DNA of 43,142 nucleotides from Candidatus Woesearchaeota archaeon (GTDB lineage Archaea; Nanobdellota; Nanobdellia; Woesearchaeales; UBA119). Shown here piece after piece: positions 32,976 through 41,147 of the stretch (position 1 is the stretch's first letter; each line of letters begins with the position of its first letter). The notes beneath the pieces were generated by a model. That model ran no database searches. It was not told the origin of the DNA and worked only from the letters and a program-made list of their open reading frames with translations. The position numbers and the translations under genes are program-made. The DNA lies in contig JASGME010000007.1 of the NCBI GenBank assembly GCA_030156615.1, positions 1 to 43,142 on the forward strand, in the 5' to 3' direction.

Positions 32976-33554
32976 ATGGCTGATTCACCTTTTAGTTCTG
33001 CAATAGAATTGTTAGACAATCTTGGTGCATTTGACACCTTGTTTCCTTTCTTGTTGATATTTACGCTCGTTTACGCCATTCTTGAAAGAAGTAAGGTGCT
33101 TGGTTCTGATAAAGATGAGCCTAAGCATAATCTGAATGCCATGGTTGCGTTTGTAATGGCCTTTTTGACTATTGCCAGTCCAAGCATAATCAGTTTTCTT
33201 AATTTTATGACTGTTTGGATAGTTGTTATTTTTTTAACCATTGTATTCTTGACTTTCTTAATATTTGCTGTAAACCAGGAAGCAGCGGAAACAATGAAAT
33301 CAAAGGGCTTTAGGATAACATTGGTTTCCATTATTGCAGGATTAGTTGTTCTAATATTTTTTATAGGTTTTTATCAAGATAAAGAATTTCCGTCTATTGG
33401 AAACTGGTTCCTCGATTTCCTGAATTCGGAAGCATTTCAAGTTATTATCTTCTTAGCAGTTTTGGCCATTTTGGTTTTGATAGTAGTTAAGGGAGGAGGA
33501 GAAAGCAAAGGAGAAAAAACAAATAAAGGAAAGAACGAGAATGAGAAAAAATAA
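32976..33554 (+). CDS. Membrane protein 1 of a three-gene paralogous cluster
   Basis: The protein has 192 residues. A short amphipathic start (ELLDNLGAFDTLFPFLLIF) leads into the first helix (about 22-36). Further hydrophobic segments lie at about 55-75, 78-98, 112-130 and 152-170, and the basic and acidic tail (KGGGESKGEKTNKGKNENEKK) should be cytoplasmic. The opening (E)LGxFDxxxPFLLIFxL is shared with the next gene, and the topology with the two following genes. The TATA ctttaaataat (32945-32955) is about 25 bases upstream. I do not recognise the family; comparable multi-spanning proteins occur in DPANN genomes, function unknown. Confidence 0.72.
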   Translation: MADSPFSSAIELLDNLGAFDTLFPFLLIFTLVYAILERSKVLGSDKDEPKHNLNAMVAFVMAFLTIASPSIISFLNFMTVWIVVIFLTIVFLTFLIFAVNQEAAETMKSKGFRITLVSIIAGLVVLIFFIGFYQDKEFPSIGNWFLDFLNSEAFQVIIFLAVLAILVLIVVKGGGESKGEKTNKGKNENEKK

Positions 33555-33623
33555 TTAAATAAAGGAAACATATTAAAAGGAGCAAGATATAAAAATAATA
33601 TAAAAACAAACAAAGGTGAAAAA

Positions 33624-34214
33624 ATGGATTATACTGATATGTTTATGCAATTGGAAGAATTGGGACTCTTTGATGTTTTTTTACCATTCCTATTGATATT
33701 TTCTTTGGCATTCATGGTTGCTAATCTTATGCCAAAGATGGGAAGAAAGAATGCAGGTATTTTTGCATTGGTTATTTCCCTATTAAGCGTTGCAACACAT
33801 GTTATTGATTTTGGAGTAGGAATAGATGTTGTAGCGTTTATTAATAGCATTCTTCCCGGAATTGCTGCTCTTGTAATAGGCATTATTGCGATTTTCTTTG
33901 TATTAGGATTGGTTGCTCCAAACGCGATTGAGTCTTCCAACAAATGGTTCGGGGGAATAGCTGGGGTAATCGCTTTGATAATAGTCATAATTGGACTGGC
34001 ACAACAAGCTTCAGTAGGCTCAGGCGGGTATCAATGGAATTCCTTTGTGAATTGGCTAGCATCTCCAGAGACCATTGCATGGCTAGTTATGATTGGTGCC
34101 TTTATTGCCAGTATCTGGTTTATAACATCTGGAGGAAAGGATAAAGACAAAGGAAGCGGAAACAATTCATCTCAAAACACTTCATCCCAAACAGGAAAAA
34201 GCGAAAATAAGTAA
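33624..34214 (+). CDS. Membrane protein 2 of a three-gene paralogous cluster
   Basis: The protein has 196 residues. It starts MDYTDMFMQLEELGLFDVFLPFLLIFSLAFMV, closely echoing the preceding gene (LGAFDTLFPFLLIFTLVYAI). Helices are at about 20-36, 45-60, 72-95, 108-125 and 150-168. A serine/asparagine-rich polar tail follows (KDKDKGSGNNSSQNTSSQTGKSENK), longer than and different from that of gene 1. The SD aaggtga (33613-33619) and TATA gatataaaaata (33586-33597) lie upstream, so it may have its own promoter despite lying 69 bases after gene 1. The function is unknown. Confidence 0.72.
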   Translation: MDYTDMFMQLEELGLFDVFLPFLLIFSLAFMVANLMPKMGRKNAGIFALVISLLSVATHVIDFGVGIDVVAFINSILPGIAALVIGIIAIFFVLGLVAPNAIESSNKWFGGIAGVIALIIVIIGLAQQASVGSGGYQWNSFVNWLASPETIAWLVMIGAFIASIWFITSGGKDKDKGSGNNSSQNTSSQTGKSENK

Positions 34215-34289
34215 TGAAGTAAAAAGACTAAGAAATCAAAAGAATAACAATTTTAATAAAATAAAAATAGCATAAACAGGTTTAGAACG

Positions 34290-34835
34290 ATGGCAACTCT
34301 TTTGGATTTGGAACTGTTTAGTATATTCTCTCCTATTTTTGTTTTCATTATTGTTTTTTTATTCATGTATATAATTCTCTCAATGGTTCCTCCGATGAAG
34401 GATAAGAAATCATTATCTTTAGTGATTGCTTTTCTAATGGCCATGATTTTTTCAGTATATCCGGGAATGAGCGAATTTGTATATGAATTAACGCCCGGGA
34501 TCGTTATCTTCATCATTATAATCAGTTTTGTATTGATAACGCTTAGTGCAGTCGGTTTAAGTCAAAAGGATCTTTTGGGCCTATTTGGAGAAGACAATAA
34601 AGGGGCAACATGGTTCTTTTTCATTATTGCCTTGGTAATTGTTGGAATTGCTGCTAGCGCGGCCTTTGGAGAGGAAATGTTGTCAATAACAGATACATCC
34701 TCTAATAATGCTTCAGGTGAATTTCAGGAGAATATAGTAGAAACGATATTTCATCCATCTGTTTTAGGATTAATATTCTTTATGCTGATTGCAATATTTG
34801 CAATGATATTCTTGACTCCACCAGCAAAAAAATAA
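34290..34835 (+). CDS. Membrane protein 3 of a three-gene paralogous cluster
   Basis: The protein has 181 residues. MATLLDLELFSIFSPIFVFIIVFLFMYIILSMV parallels the starts of genes 1 and 2 but with more divergence: the FD-x-x-x-P position reads FSIFSP. There are five hydrophobic segments, and a loop with acidic residues (FGEEMLSITDTSSNN) between the last two. The polar tail is almost absent (ends PPAKK). It lies 75 bases after gene 2 and 37 bases before enolase. A shared assembly of three related subunits is an inference from order and similarity only. Confidence 0.7.
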   Translation: MATLLDLELFSIFSPIFVFIIVFLFMYIILSMVPPMKDKKSLSLVIAFLMAMIFSVYPGMSEFVYELTPGIVIFIIIISFVLITLSAVGLSQKDLLGLFGEDNKGATWFFFIIALVIVGIAASAAFGEEMLSITDTSSNNASGEFQENIVETIFHPSVLGLIFFMLIAIFAMIFLTPPAKK

Positions 34836-34872
34836 GCATAATAGTTGATAAAAGAAGCACAGAGCTAGGAAA

Positions 34873-36132
34873 ATGATAAAGAATATATCAGCAATTGAGG
34901 TTTTTGATTCTCGTGGTGAGCCAACAGTTGAAGCCAAGATAGAGACAGAAGCAGGAGAATTCAGAGCTATAGTTCCTTCGGGGGCTTCAACAGGGAAGCA
35001 CGAAGCAGTTGAGCTAAGAGATAACGAAAAGGCATACTTCGGCAAAGGGGTTGGGAAAGCAGTTACGAACATAAACCTTGAAATATCAAAGATGCTCGTA
35101 GGCAAGGACGAAACAAACCAGAGAGAACTTGACCAATTGATGATTGATTTAGATGGAACAGAAAACAAAAGCAGGCTTGGAGCAAATGCAATCCTTGCTG
35201 TTTCTATGGCTTTGGCAAGGGCTGGGGCTGGTTCAAAAGGCATTCCTTTATATGCATACATAGGAGAGCTAGCAAAAAACAAAAGAATGAATCTTCCTTG
35301 CCCTGCATTAAACATAATCAATGGAGGGATGCATGCGGCCAATGAGCTTGATATACAAGAATATATGATTTTACCTGTTGGAGCTAAGAGTTTTAAAGAG
35401 GCAATGAGGATTGCAAGTGAAATATATCATATGTTAAAAAGAATAATAGAACAGAGATATGGAAAAAATGCAACAAATGTTGGAGATGAGGGAGGTTTTG
35501 CTCCTCCATTAAAGAATCCTGAGGAGCCTTTAAGGCTTATAATGAAAGCTCTTGATAAAACAGGCTACTTGGATAAAGTAAAGATTGGACTGGATATTGC
35601 TGCTTCTGAATTTTATTGCGATGGGAAATACAATTTTCAATCAAAGGAATTAGAAAAAGAGGAATTATTTAATTTTTATAAAAGCATAATAGAAAAGTAT
35701 CCGATTTTAAGCATTGAAGATCCATTTGAAGAAGACGATTTTGAGGGTTTTTCTGAGATGACTAGAAAGACAAAAGGAATCCAGATTGTTGGCGATGATT
35801 TGCTTGTAACAAATATTGAAAGAATTAAAAAAGCGATAACGATGAAGAGTTGCAACACATTGCTATTAAAGCTAAATCAGATTGGAACTGTAAGCGAATC
35901 AATTGAAGCTGCCAATATAGCTTTCTCGGCCGGCTGGAATGTAATGGTATCGCACAGGAGCGGTGATTCTGAAGACAGCTTTATTGCAGATTTTGCAGTA
36001 GGTATTGGAGCTCAGGAGATAAAGAGTGGTGCTCCTTGTAGATCAGAGAGATTGGCAAAGTATAACCAACTAATAAGAATAGAGAATGAAGAAGAGAAAA
36101 ATAAAGGGAAGATTAAGTTTTATTCTCTTTGA
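34873..36132 (+). CDS. eno: Enolase
   Basis: This protein of 419 residues interconverts 2-phosphoglycerate and PEP in the cytoplasm. The N-terminal capping domain has AIEVFDSRGEPTVEA and the mobile-loop VPSGASTGKHEAVELRD; the barrel has KIGLDIAASEF, SIEDPFEEDD and VGDDLLVTN, which carry the Mg2+-binding residues. LLLKLNQIGTVSESIEAA includes the catalytic lysine, and SHRSGDSEDSFIADFAVGIGAQEIKSGAPCRSERLAKYNQ is the family signature. It is complete and of usual length. It is encoded just after three membrane-protein genes and 4 kb after PPDK, its PEP partner enzyme. Confidence 0.97.
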   Translation: MIKNISAIEVFDSRGEPTVEAKIETEAGEFRAIVPSGASTGKHEAVELRDNEKAYFGKGVGKAVTNINLEISKMLVGKDETNQRELDQLMIDLDGTENKSRLGANAILAVSMALARAGAGSKGIPLYAYIGELAKNKRMNLPCPALNIINGGMHAANELDIQEYMILPVGAKSFKEAMRIASEIYHMLKRIIEQRYGKNATNVGDEGGFAPPLKNPEEPLRLIMKALDKTGYLDKVKIGLDIAASEFYCDGKYNFQSKELEKEELFNFYKSIIEKYPILSIEDPFEEDDFEGFSEMTRKTKGIQIVGDDLLVTNIERIKKAITMKSCNTLLLKLNQIGTVSESIEAANIAFSAGWNVMVSHRSGDSEDSFIADFAVGIGAQEIKSGAPCRSERLAKYNQLIRIENEEEKNKGKIKFYSL

Positions 36133-36137
36133 ATAGT

Positions 36138-36809
36138 TCATTTGGAATTCTTAACTAGCTCTTCAACCTCCTGAATGTCAATAATTCTGTTTGAGGAAGA
36201 ATCAAGAGAAAGCCTTGGACAGGCAGTATTAATGAAACAATCAATGAAAGAGAAATCATCAAGGGAGGCTTCATCAATATTATCACCTATCATAGGATAA
36301 AATTTTTTCTCTGGAAAATGTTCTTCTAATGATTTTATTTGGAGAGATGAGAATTGCCCGGGTTTTATGCTGAACAATATGCCAATGTTTTTGCTTTTTA
36401 GAAATAATGCTTTTCTAGAATTGCTCTTCTTAATCATATCTTTTCTCTCTTCTTTTCCCAGAATGCTTAAACTCTTATTCATTGGATTAAAGCAATAAAC
36501 ATCTTTTTCTGAGTTAAATAAAAGTCCTAGCGGATGAAATCTTCCTTCTCCAATGTACAGGAAGGCATCAAAACTGCCTTTTATCTTAGCAATTGAGCAT
36601 CCCAAGATCTGTCCTCTGTAAACACTTCCATATACCTCTGGAACAAATACTGATTTGCCATGTTTTTTTAAAGAGTTTACAATTGAATCAACCTGATGTA
36701 TATATTGAGTAGTTGTCACAAGGGCTAATGAATCTGGCAAAGATTCAATAATCTTCTTTGGCAAGATAAAACGCCTTTTATAAGGGAACTCAAAATAAAG
36801 AACTTTCAT
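36138..36809 (-). CDS. Dph2-like diphthamide enzyme lacking the first domain
   Basis: I chose ATG 36809, one base after the stop of the pilin gene (TAAGATG). The product is 223 residues. It matches domains 2 and 3 of archaeal Dph2: LALVTTTQYIHQVDSIV, RGQILGC71S, FLYIGEGRFHPLGLLF, IGILFSIKPGQ and DCFINTAC197PRL. Archaeal Dph2 has about 330-350 residues and opens with a further domain carrying the first of three cysteines that hold the [4Fe-4S] cluster; that domain is absent here. Two cluster cysteines (C71, C197) remain. The enzyme normally transfers the 3-amino-3-carboxypropyl group of SAM to a histidine of aEF2. A missing cluster ligand would leave it inactive or dependent on another protein. 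Family assignment is firm; activity is doubtful. Confidence 0.8.
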   Translation of the reverse strand: MKVLYFEFPYKRRFILPKKIIESLPDSLALVTTTQYIHQVDSIVNSLKKHGKSVFVPEVYGSVYRGQILGCSIAKIKGSFDAFLYIGEGRFHPLGLLFNSEKDVYCFNPMNKSLSILGKEERKDMIKKSNSRKALFLKSKNIGILFSIKPGQFSSLQIKSLEEHFPEKKFYPMIGDNIDEASLDDFSFIDCFINTACPRLSLDSSSNRIIDIQEVEELVKNSK

Positions 36810-36810
36810 C

Positions 36811-37332
36811 TTACGGGCACTCCAGAGGATCATCCAGTTTTAAAAAGGCCGAGGTGCAATCAAAGCTTTCACCTTTGTAAGATACAACAGGAACAAAAGT
36901 AACCTGTAAAGGCTTTCCGTATTCATTGAAGCTATAGTCTATGCCTGAATTTCGTCTGTCCAACAATGCAAGAGGCAGCCAACTTTCGTTAAGATCAAAT
37001 TTCCTATTGAAGCTTCCTTTTTCTCCAAGAACAGTAATCCTTAAACCAGATATGCTCCTACTTCCATCGTTCTCAAGTATGAAGTTTATTACGCCTTCTT
37101 CTTCAGAATACTGCTCATAACAGATATAAGGGATACCAACAACCACAAAATCAATAGAAACTCCTCTACACGCGTCTTGCTCACTCACCTCTGCCTCATT
37201 GACAACAGGCTTTGTCTCAAAAGATGCTATATTCACAATAACAACTGCAAGAGATACTGCAAAGGCTATCAAAAAGATAGTTGCCAACAGCGGAGATATT
37301 CCCTTTCTGTTCTTCATCAGATCCATCATCAT
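36811..37332 (-). CDS. Archaeal type IV pilin-like protein
   Basis: The protein has 173 residues. NRKGISPLLATIFLIAFAVSLAVVIV is a class III signal: a basic stretch, a KG|ISP cleavage context for the prepilin peptidase, then the pilin helix. The true start may be ATG 37317 (MKNRKG), since MMMDL adds nothing. The mature domain has four cysteines (in DACRG, YICYE, FDCTS and LECP), beta-rich blocks and no second helix. It should assemble into an archaeal adhesion pilus or sit as a minor pilin. No pilus ATPase or membrane platform gene is nearby. The following Dph2-like gene starts one base after its stop, so the two are co-translated. Confidence 0.82.
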   Translation of the reverse strand: MMMDLMKNRKGISPLLATIFLIAFAVSLAVVIVNIASFETKPVVNEAEVSEQDACRGVSIDFVVVGIPYICYEQYSEEEGVINFILENDGSRSISGLRITVLGEKGSFNRKFDLNESWLPLALLDRRNSGIDYSFNEYGKPLQVTFVPVVSYKGESFDCTSAFLKLDDPLECP

Positions 37333-37406
37333 AATTATACCTCTCGTTTTTATTAATTAAACTTTCTATAATTTAAACCTTTCAAACCATGCGTAATAAC
37401 AAATAA

Positions 37407-38849
37407 TCACATTATTGCCTTTTTTCTTGATGTCTTTATTAACATAATGAAATAAAGTGGGAAGACTATGCAGAGTTGTACAATAGCTAGGCCCAAAAAC
37501 AAAACTCTTAAACCTAAGACAGAGGCAACATAGGCTCCTCCTAGGGATAAAATCAAACTAGGCAACCATACAAGCATCTTAACTGAATTGAAATATGCTT
37601 TTCTTATTTCTAAAGGGATAGTATCCATGAATATTAGGCCGAGTGCAGTTTCTGATATAGACATTCCTAAGACGCCAAGCAGGGTTGCTAAAGTAATAGA
37701 TGTTATTCCATGACTTAGATACAATGAAAAAGGGAGAAGGGCTGTCAATAAAGTACCAAAAATAAGCAAAGGAAGCTTTCCAATATCTTCTGCATTCTTT
37801 CTTACCACAAAAGGGCCAATAATTGAAGATATCATGGCTATGATGAAGACAAGGGCTACATTACGAAATGCTCCTAAACCAACATCACTTAAAGTAGTAT
37901 AAACAAATATGCCAAGATATGCATAGATCATAAGGCTAACTACAAAACTAAGTGAAGAACCGATGAAAAAGATAAAGAGATTTTTATCCTTTTTTATCTC
38001 TTTAGAGAATGCAAATGCCTCTTTGAATTTAGCTTTTATATTTTCTAATCCTTTGTTTTCAAAAGTTTCTGGGGATTCCTCAACATAATTTACTTTTCTA
38101 TATTTCAAAGAAATTATCCAGCTGAGCAATAGCAACACAAATGCCAGAAAGAAGAGCAATGAAGGAGGGGACAATTTATAACCTAAAAAAACAATCTCTT
38201 TAGATGGATTCAAAGTAAAAAAATCTAAGATAAAGGAAGTTGTAAACATCCCAGCTGATGAAATAAAGACTCCAAACAAAGCCACATTTCTCAAAAAAAA
38301 TCCTCGCTTTTCCTCTTTGAGAATTTTTAGACTCTTTAAAGGATAAGAATAGTTATAAAAAGCAAAGAAAATAGAATAAAGGAGCATCCCGATTAGGATT
38401 CCTGCATAGTTCATCTTAAACATAAAATATGCAATCAGAAAGAGAGAAGCTAATCCAAAAATTTTGCTTATCTCAGTCTTAAAAAAAATCTTCATTCTTT
38501 GACAATTATCAAGAAGAAATGTTAGCAATAGCTCAAGGGCTGAGGCAAAAGAATGAATAACTCCTATAAAAAAAAGGTTTGCACCAAATAAAAAAGCAAA
38601 GATGTTTATGTATTGAGTAGAACTCATTCCAAATCCAAATCTATCCAAGAATTCAACAGTTCCTAACTTTCTCCTCTTTTGTCTAACCTCTTTTTCATTT
38701 TCTTGTTCTAATTCATATAAGGCTTGACGGACTATTTTCTCAGCAGCACCTCCAGCATACCCTTGATTGATTAGGAGTTGCATAACTACATCAGAATCCA
38801 TTACTTCTTTCAACTTTTCCTTAGCTAGAAGAATCGCATTTCCGTCCAT
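37407..38849 (-). CDS. MFS-like transporter with an N-terminal soluble domain
   Basis: The protein has 480 residues. The first 65 or so are soluble and helical (KEKLKEVMDSDVVMQLLINQGYAGGAAEKIVRQALYELEQENEKEVRQKRRK), an extension not usual in MFS proteins. About twelve hydrophobic helices follow in two groups of six, divided by a charged loop (YRKVNYVEESPETF...KEAFAFSKEIKKDKN). The half with FGTLLTALLPFSLYLSHG and LGMSISETALGLIF has the Gly-rich helix pattern of MFS carriers. The substrate is unknown. The minus-strand TATA tttatataaac (38873-38884) lies about 25 bases before ATG 38849, so a leaderless start is likely. Confidence 0.75.
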   Translation of the reverse strand: MDGNAILLAKEKLKEVMDSDVVMQLLINQGYAGGAAEKIVRQALYELEQENEKEVRQKRRKLGTVEFLDRFGFGMSSTQYINIFAFLFGANLFFIGVIHSFASALELLLTFLLDNCQRMKIFFKTEISKIFGLASLFLIAYFMFKMNYAGILIGMLLYSIFFAFYNYSYPLKSLKILKEEKRGFFLRNVALFGVFISSAGMFTTSFILDFFTLNPSKEIVFLGYKLSPPSLLFFLAFVLLLLSWIISLKYRKVNYVEESPETFENKGLENIKAKFKEAFAFSKEIKKDKNLFIFFIGSSLSFVVSLMIYAYLGIFVYTTLSDVGLGAFRNVALVFIIAMISSIIGPFVVRKNAEDIGKLPLLIFGTLLTALLPFSLYLSHGITSITLATLLGVLGMSISETALGLIFMDTIPLEIRKAYFNSVKMLVWLPSLILSLGGAYVASVLGLRVLFLGLAIVQLCIVFPLYFIMLIKTSRKKAIM

Positions 38850-38872
38850 AGATAAATGATTAATCCATTATT

Positions 38873-38969
38873 CTTTATATAAACATTTCGTTATAGCATT
38901 TGTCCAAAAAATCGAGAAGATAGAAGAAGAAAATATTTATTTTTGAGTAGTGACATAAATATATAAAAT
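38873..38969. promoter_or_regulatory. Divergent promoters of the transporter and beta-propeller genes
   Basis: TATA boxes: gtttatataaag (minus, core 38873-38884) for the transporter, and aaatatataaaat (plus, 38957-38969) for the propeller gene, each about 20-30 bases from its ATG. Confidence 0.6.
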
Positions 38970-38989
38970 AAGAATGGACAGGAAAAAAC

Positions 38990-40258
38990 ATGGGTTTATT
39001 TTCAAATAGAAATAAAAGGCTTGAAGAAGAAATGAGCTTTAAAGCTGACGGAAGCGTAATTTCTTCACCTACAGTTTCTTATATTGACAAGAATGGAAAA
39101 CCTGTAATTGTTTTTGGAACAAAGAACGGGAAGCTCTATGCCTTGGAAGACAACTTAAAACTGAAATGGCTTTATACTGTAAAACAAAAGCTTGATAAGA
39201 TTCAAGAGTTCTTTGTAGATGAAAACGAAGACTATTCAATCTCAATCAGACCTCTTGTATATGATTTAAACAAAAATGGAAAGAATGAAATAATATTTGG
39301 AACAAACACCGGCACTCTTGTCTGCTTAGATGAAACTGGTAAGGAACTTTGGAGATTTGAAGCAGGAGGAAAGATAAGAGCAACTCCTCTTGCATACGAA
39401 TCTGATAAAGGGATCTACCTTGTTCTTCCAACAACAACCGGCAAATTGTTTTGGTTAGATAAGAATGGAAAGCTCGTTGATGAGATGAGCCTTGATTCTG
39501 GCATAGAAGCAACTCCCGGAACATTTACAAAAGACAATAAGAGGTATTTTGTATGTGGCTCTAATTCTGGAGATATAGTTTGTTTTAACGAGAAAAAAGA
39601 GATAATCTGGCGTTATAAGACAAAAGGAAAGATTACAGCAAGGCCAATTTTCTCTATGCTTGATTCTAAGAATGAAACATATTCAATAATAGGTTCACAT
39701 GATGGGAATCTTTATTGCTTGGACAGTAATGGAAATCTTTATTGGAAATTCAAGAGTAACGACAAGATTGTTGAAGAAGCTGCCCTCGTTGATTTCAACA
39801 AGGATGGGATTCCTGAAATTGTATTCTGTTCACACGACTCAGGAGTTTATGCACTGAATGCAAAAGGCAATATGCTTTGGAATTATGAAACCGATTTCTG
39901 GATTGATGCTCCTCCAATAATAGATGACATAGATAATGATGGAAAGATGGAAGTAATAGTTGGCTCATATGATCATAACCTATACATATTAGATGCCCAA
40001 GGTTCCTTCCTGCTTAATTATGTTCCCGGTGTTTCTACATTAGCTAACCAAACAGGCCAGATTGGAGAACTCGTCACATCTGATCCGGGCGTCTATAAAG
40101 GAAAAAAACTAACATCCCATAATATGGGAGATATAATTATTGGTACAGATCTTCTGATTGAAAAGAACAACAAATGGGTTATTGTTGGTGTTAAAAACGG
40201 GAAGATTTCAAAAATGTCTTATAAAAAAGGTGGTAATCATGGGAATTCCTCTGATTAG
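38990..40258 (+). CDS. Cytoplasmic PQQ-like beta-propeller repeat protein
   Basis: The protein has 422 residues with no signal peptide or membrane helix. The repeats have the form (F/V)GTKNGKLYALEDNLKLKWLY, GTNTGTLVCLDETGKELWRFEAGGKIRATPL, GSNSGDIVCFNEKKEIIWRYKTKGKITARPI, GSHDGNLYCLDSNGNLYWKF and GSYDHNLYILDAQGSF, typical of the BamB/quinoprotein propeller with Trp docking motifs. FG-GAP-like DIDNDGKMEVIVGS segments, which bind Ca2+ in surface propellers, lie between them, although the protein should be cytoplasmic. Its 3' end overlaps the KaiC-like ATPase gene by 20 bases, so they are co-translated and probably interact. The function is unknown. Confidence 0.82.
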   Translation: MGLFSNRNKRLEEEMSFKADGSVISSPTVSYIDKNGKPVIVFGTKNGKLYALEDNLKLKWLYTVKQKLDKIQEFFVDENEDYSISIRPLVYDLNKNGKNEIIFGTNTGTLVCLDETGKELWRFEAGGKIRATPLAYESDKGIYLVLPTTTGKLFWLDKNGKLVDEMSLDSGIEATPGTFTKDNKRYFVCGSNSGDIVCFNEKKEIIWRYKTKGKITARPIFSMLDSKNETYSIIGSHDGNLYCLDSNGNLYWKFKSNDKIVEEAALVDFNKDGIPEIVFCSHDSGVYALNAKGNMLWNYETDFWIDAPPIIDDIDNDGKMEVIVGSYDHNLYILDAQGSFLLNYVPGVSTLANQTGQIGELVTSDPGVYKGKKLTSHNMGDIIIGTDLLIEKNNKWVIVGVKNGKISKMSYKKGGNHGNSSD

Positions 40259-41054
40259 CGATAAAAGCGAGATTGCAAGGATAAAAACACATATTGAAGG
40301 GTTAGATGAGGTTATGCAGGGCGGGATCCCTAAAGGTAATGTTACATTGTTAAGCGGTGTTAGCGGTACAATGAAATCATCATTAGCCTTCTCAATACTC
40401 TATTATAATTGCCTTGAGAAAAGGAACGGAGTCTATCTGTCGTTAGAACAATCGTATATATCTCTGTTGAATCATATGGTAAATCTGGACATAGATCTTT
40501 CCAAGATAAATCTGGTAATAACAACAGATCTCTCAAAGTTAGAAAACAGGGCAAAGGAAGCCACAAACTCTTCCAAAGGAACATTGTTTTTAATTGATTT
40601 GGCTGCACTAAGAAAAGAGGTCAGAGACACGAAAACAGGGGAAAGAGGAAATTGGCTTAATGTGATAAAGAATATAGTAAGAAAGGTAAAAACTCAGATT
40701 GAGCTTGATTTGTTTGCATTAGACTCAATGTCAGCATTATACGTATTATCAGATTTGGAGAACCCTAGAACGGATCTCTTCCATCTTTTTGAATTCTTCA
40801 GGGATGAAGGTGTTACATCGTTCTTCATATCAGAGATGCCTTTAGACAGGTCACGATACGGGGAATTTGATGTTGAAGATTATCTTTCAGATGGCATTAT
40901 TTTCGTAGACAGAACAGAGAAGTATAGGAAAGTTGTAAGATCCGTTGCAATAATAAAGATGAGAGCTACTGATTGCGATTTAGACATATATACGCTTGAA
41001 TTTGAGAACGGTAAGTTTAAAGCAGTCTACGGAGGACAACCTCCTCTCGTATAA
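40239..41054 (+). CDS. KaiC/RadA-like ATPase
   Basis: The frame opens at 40158, but ATG 40239 has an SD (ggtgg) 5 bases upstream and overlaps the propeller gene; the product has 271 residues. It begins with RIKTHIEGLDEVMQGGIPKGNVTLLSG, the usual entry to a KaiC core. Walker A is G40-V-S-G-T-M-K46-S47, where methionine replaces the glycine before lysine, a form seen in many archaeal KaiC-like proteins. Walker B is LFALDSMSALY. ISEMPLDRSRYGEFDVEDYLSDGIIFVDR corresponds to the C-terminal strand region. Single-domain KaiC-like ATPases act in signalling or as switches, such as in archaellum control (ArlH); the target here is unknown. Confidence 0.82.
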   Translation: MGIPLISDKSEIARIKTHIEGLDEVMQGGIPKGNVTLLSGVSGTMKSSLAFSILYYNCLEKRNGVYLSLEQSYISLLNHMVNLDIDLSKINLVITTDLSKLENRAKEATNSSKGTLFLIDLAALRKEVRDTKTGERGNWLNVIKNIVRKVKTQIELDLFALDSMSALYVLSDLENPRTDLFHLFEFFRDEGVTSFFISEMPLDRSRYGEFDVEDYLSDGIIFVDRTEKYRKVVRSVAIIKMRATDCDLDIYTLEFENGKFKAVYGGQPPLV

Positions 41055-41147
41055 AAAAACAAACTCAAAAAGAATAAATAGAGAAAAGGCAAATTTGCTC
41101 AGTTAAAATCAAAAAACAATATAAACAAGCCGAACATCCTTGCTAAT

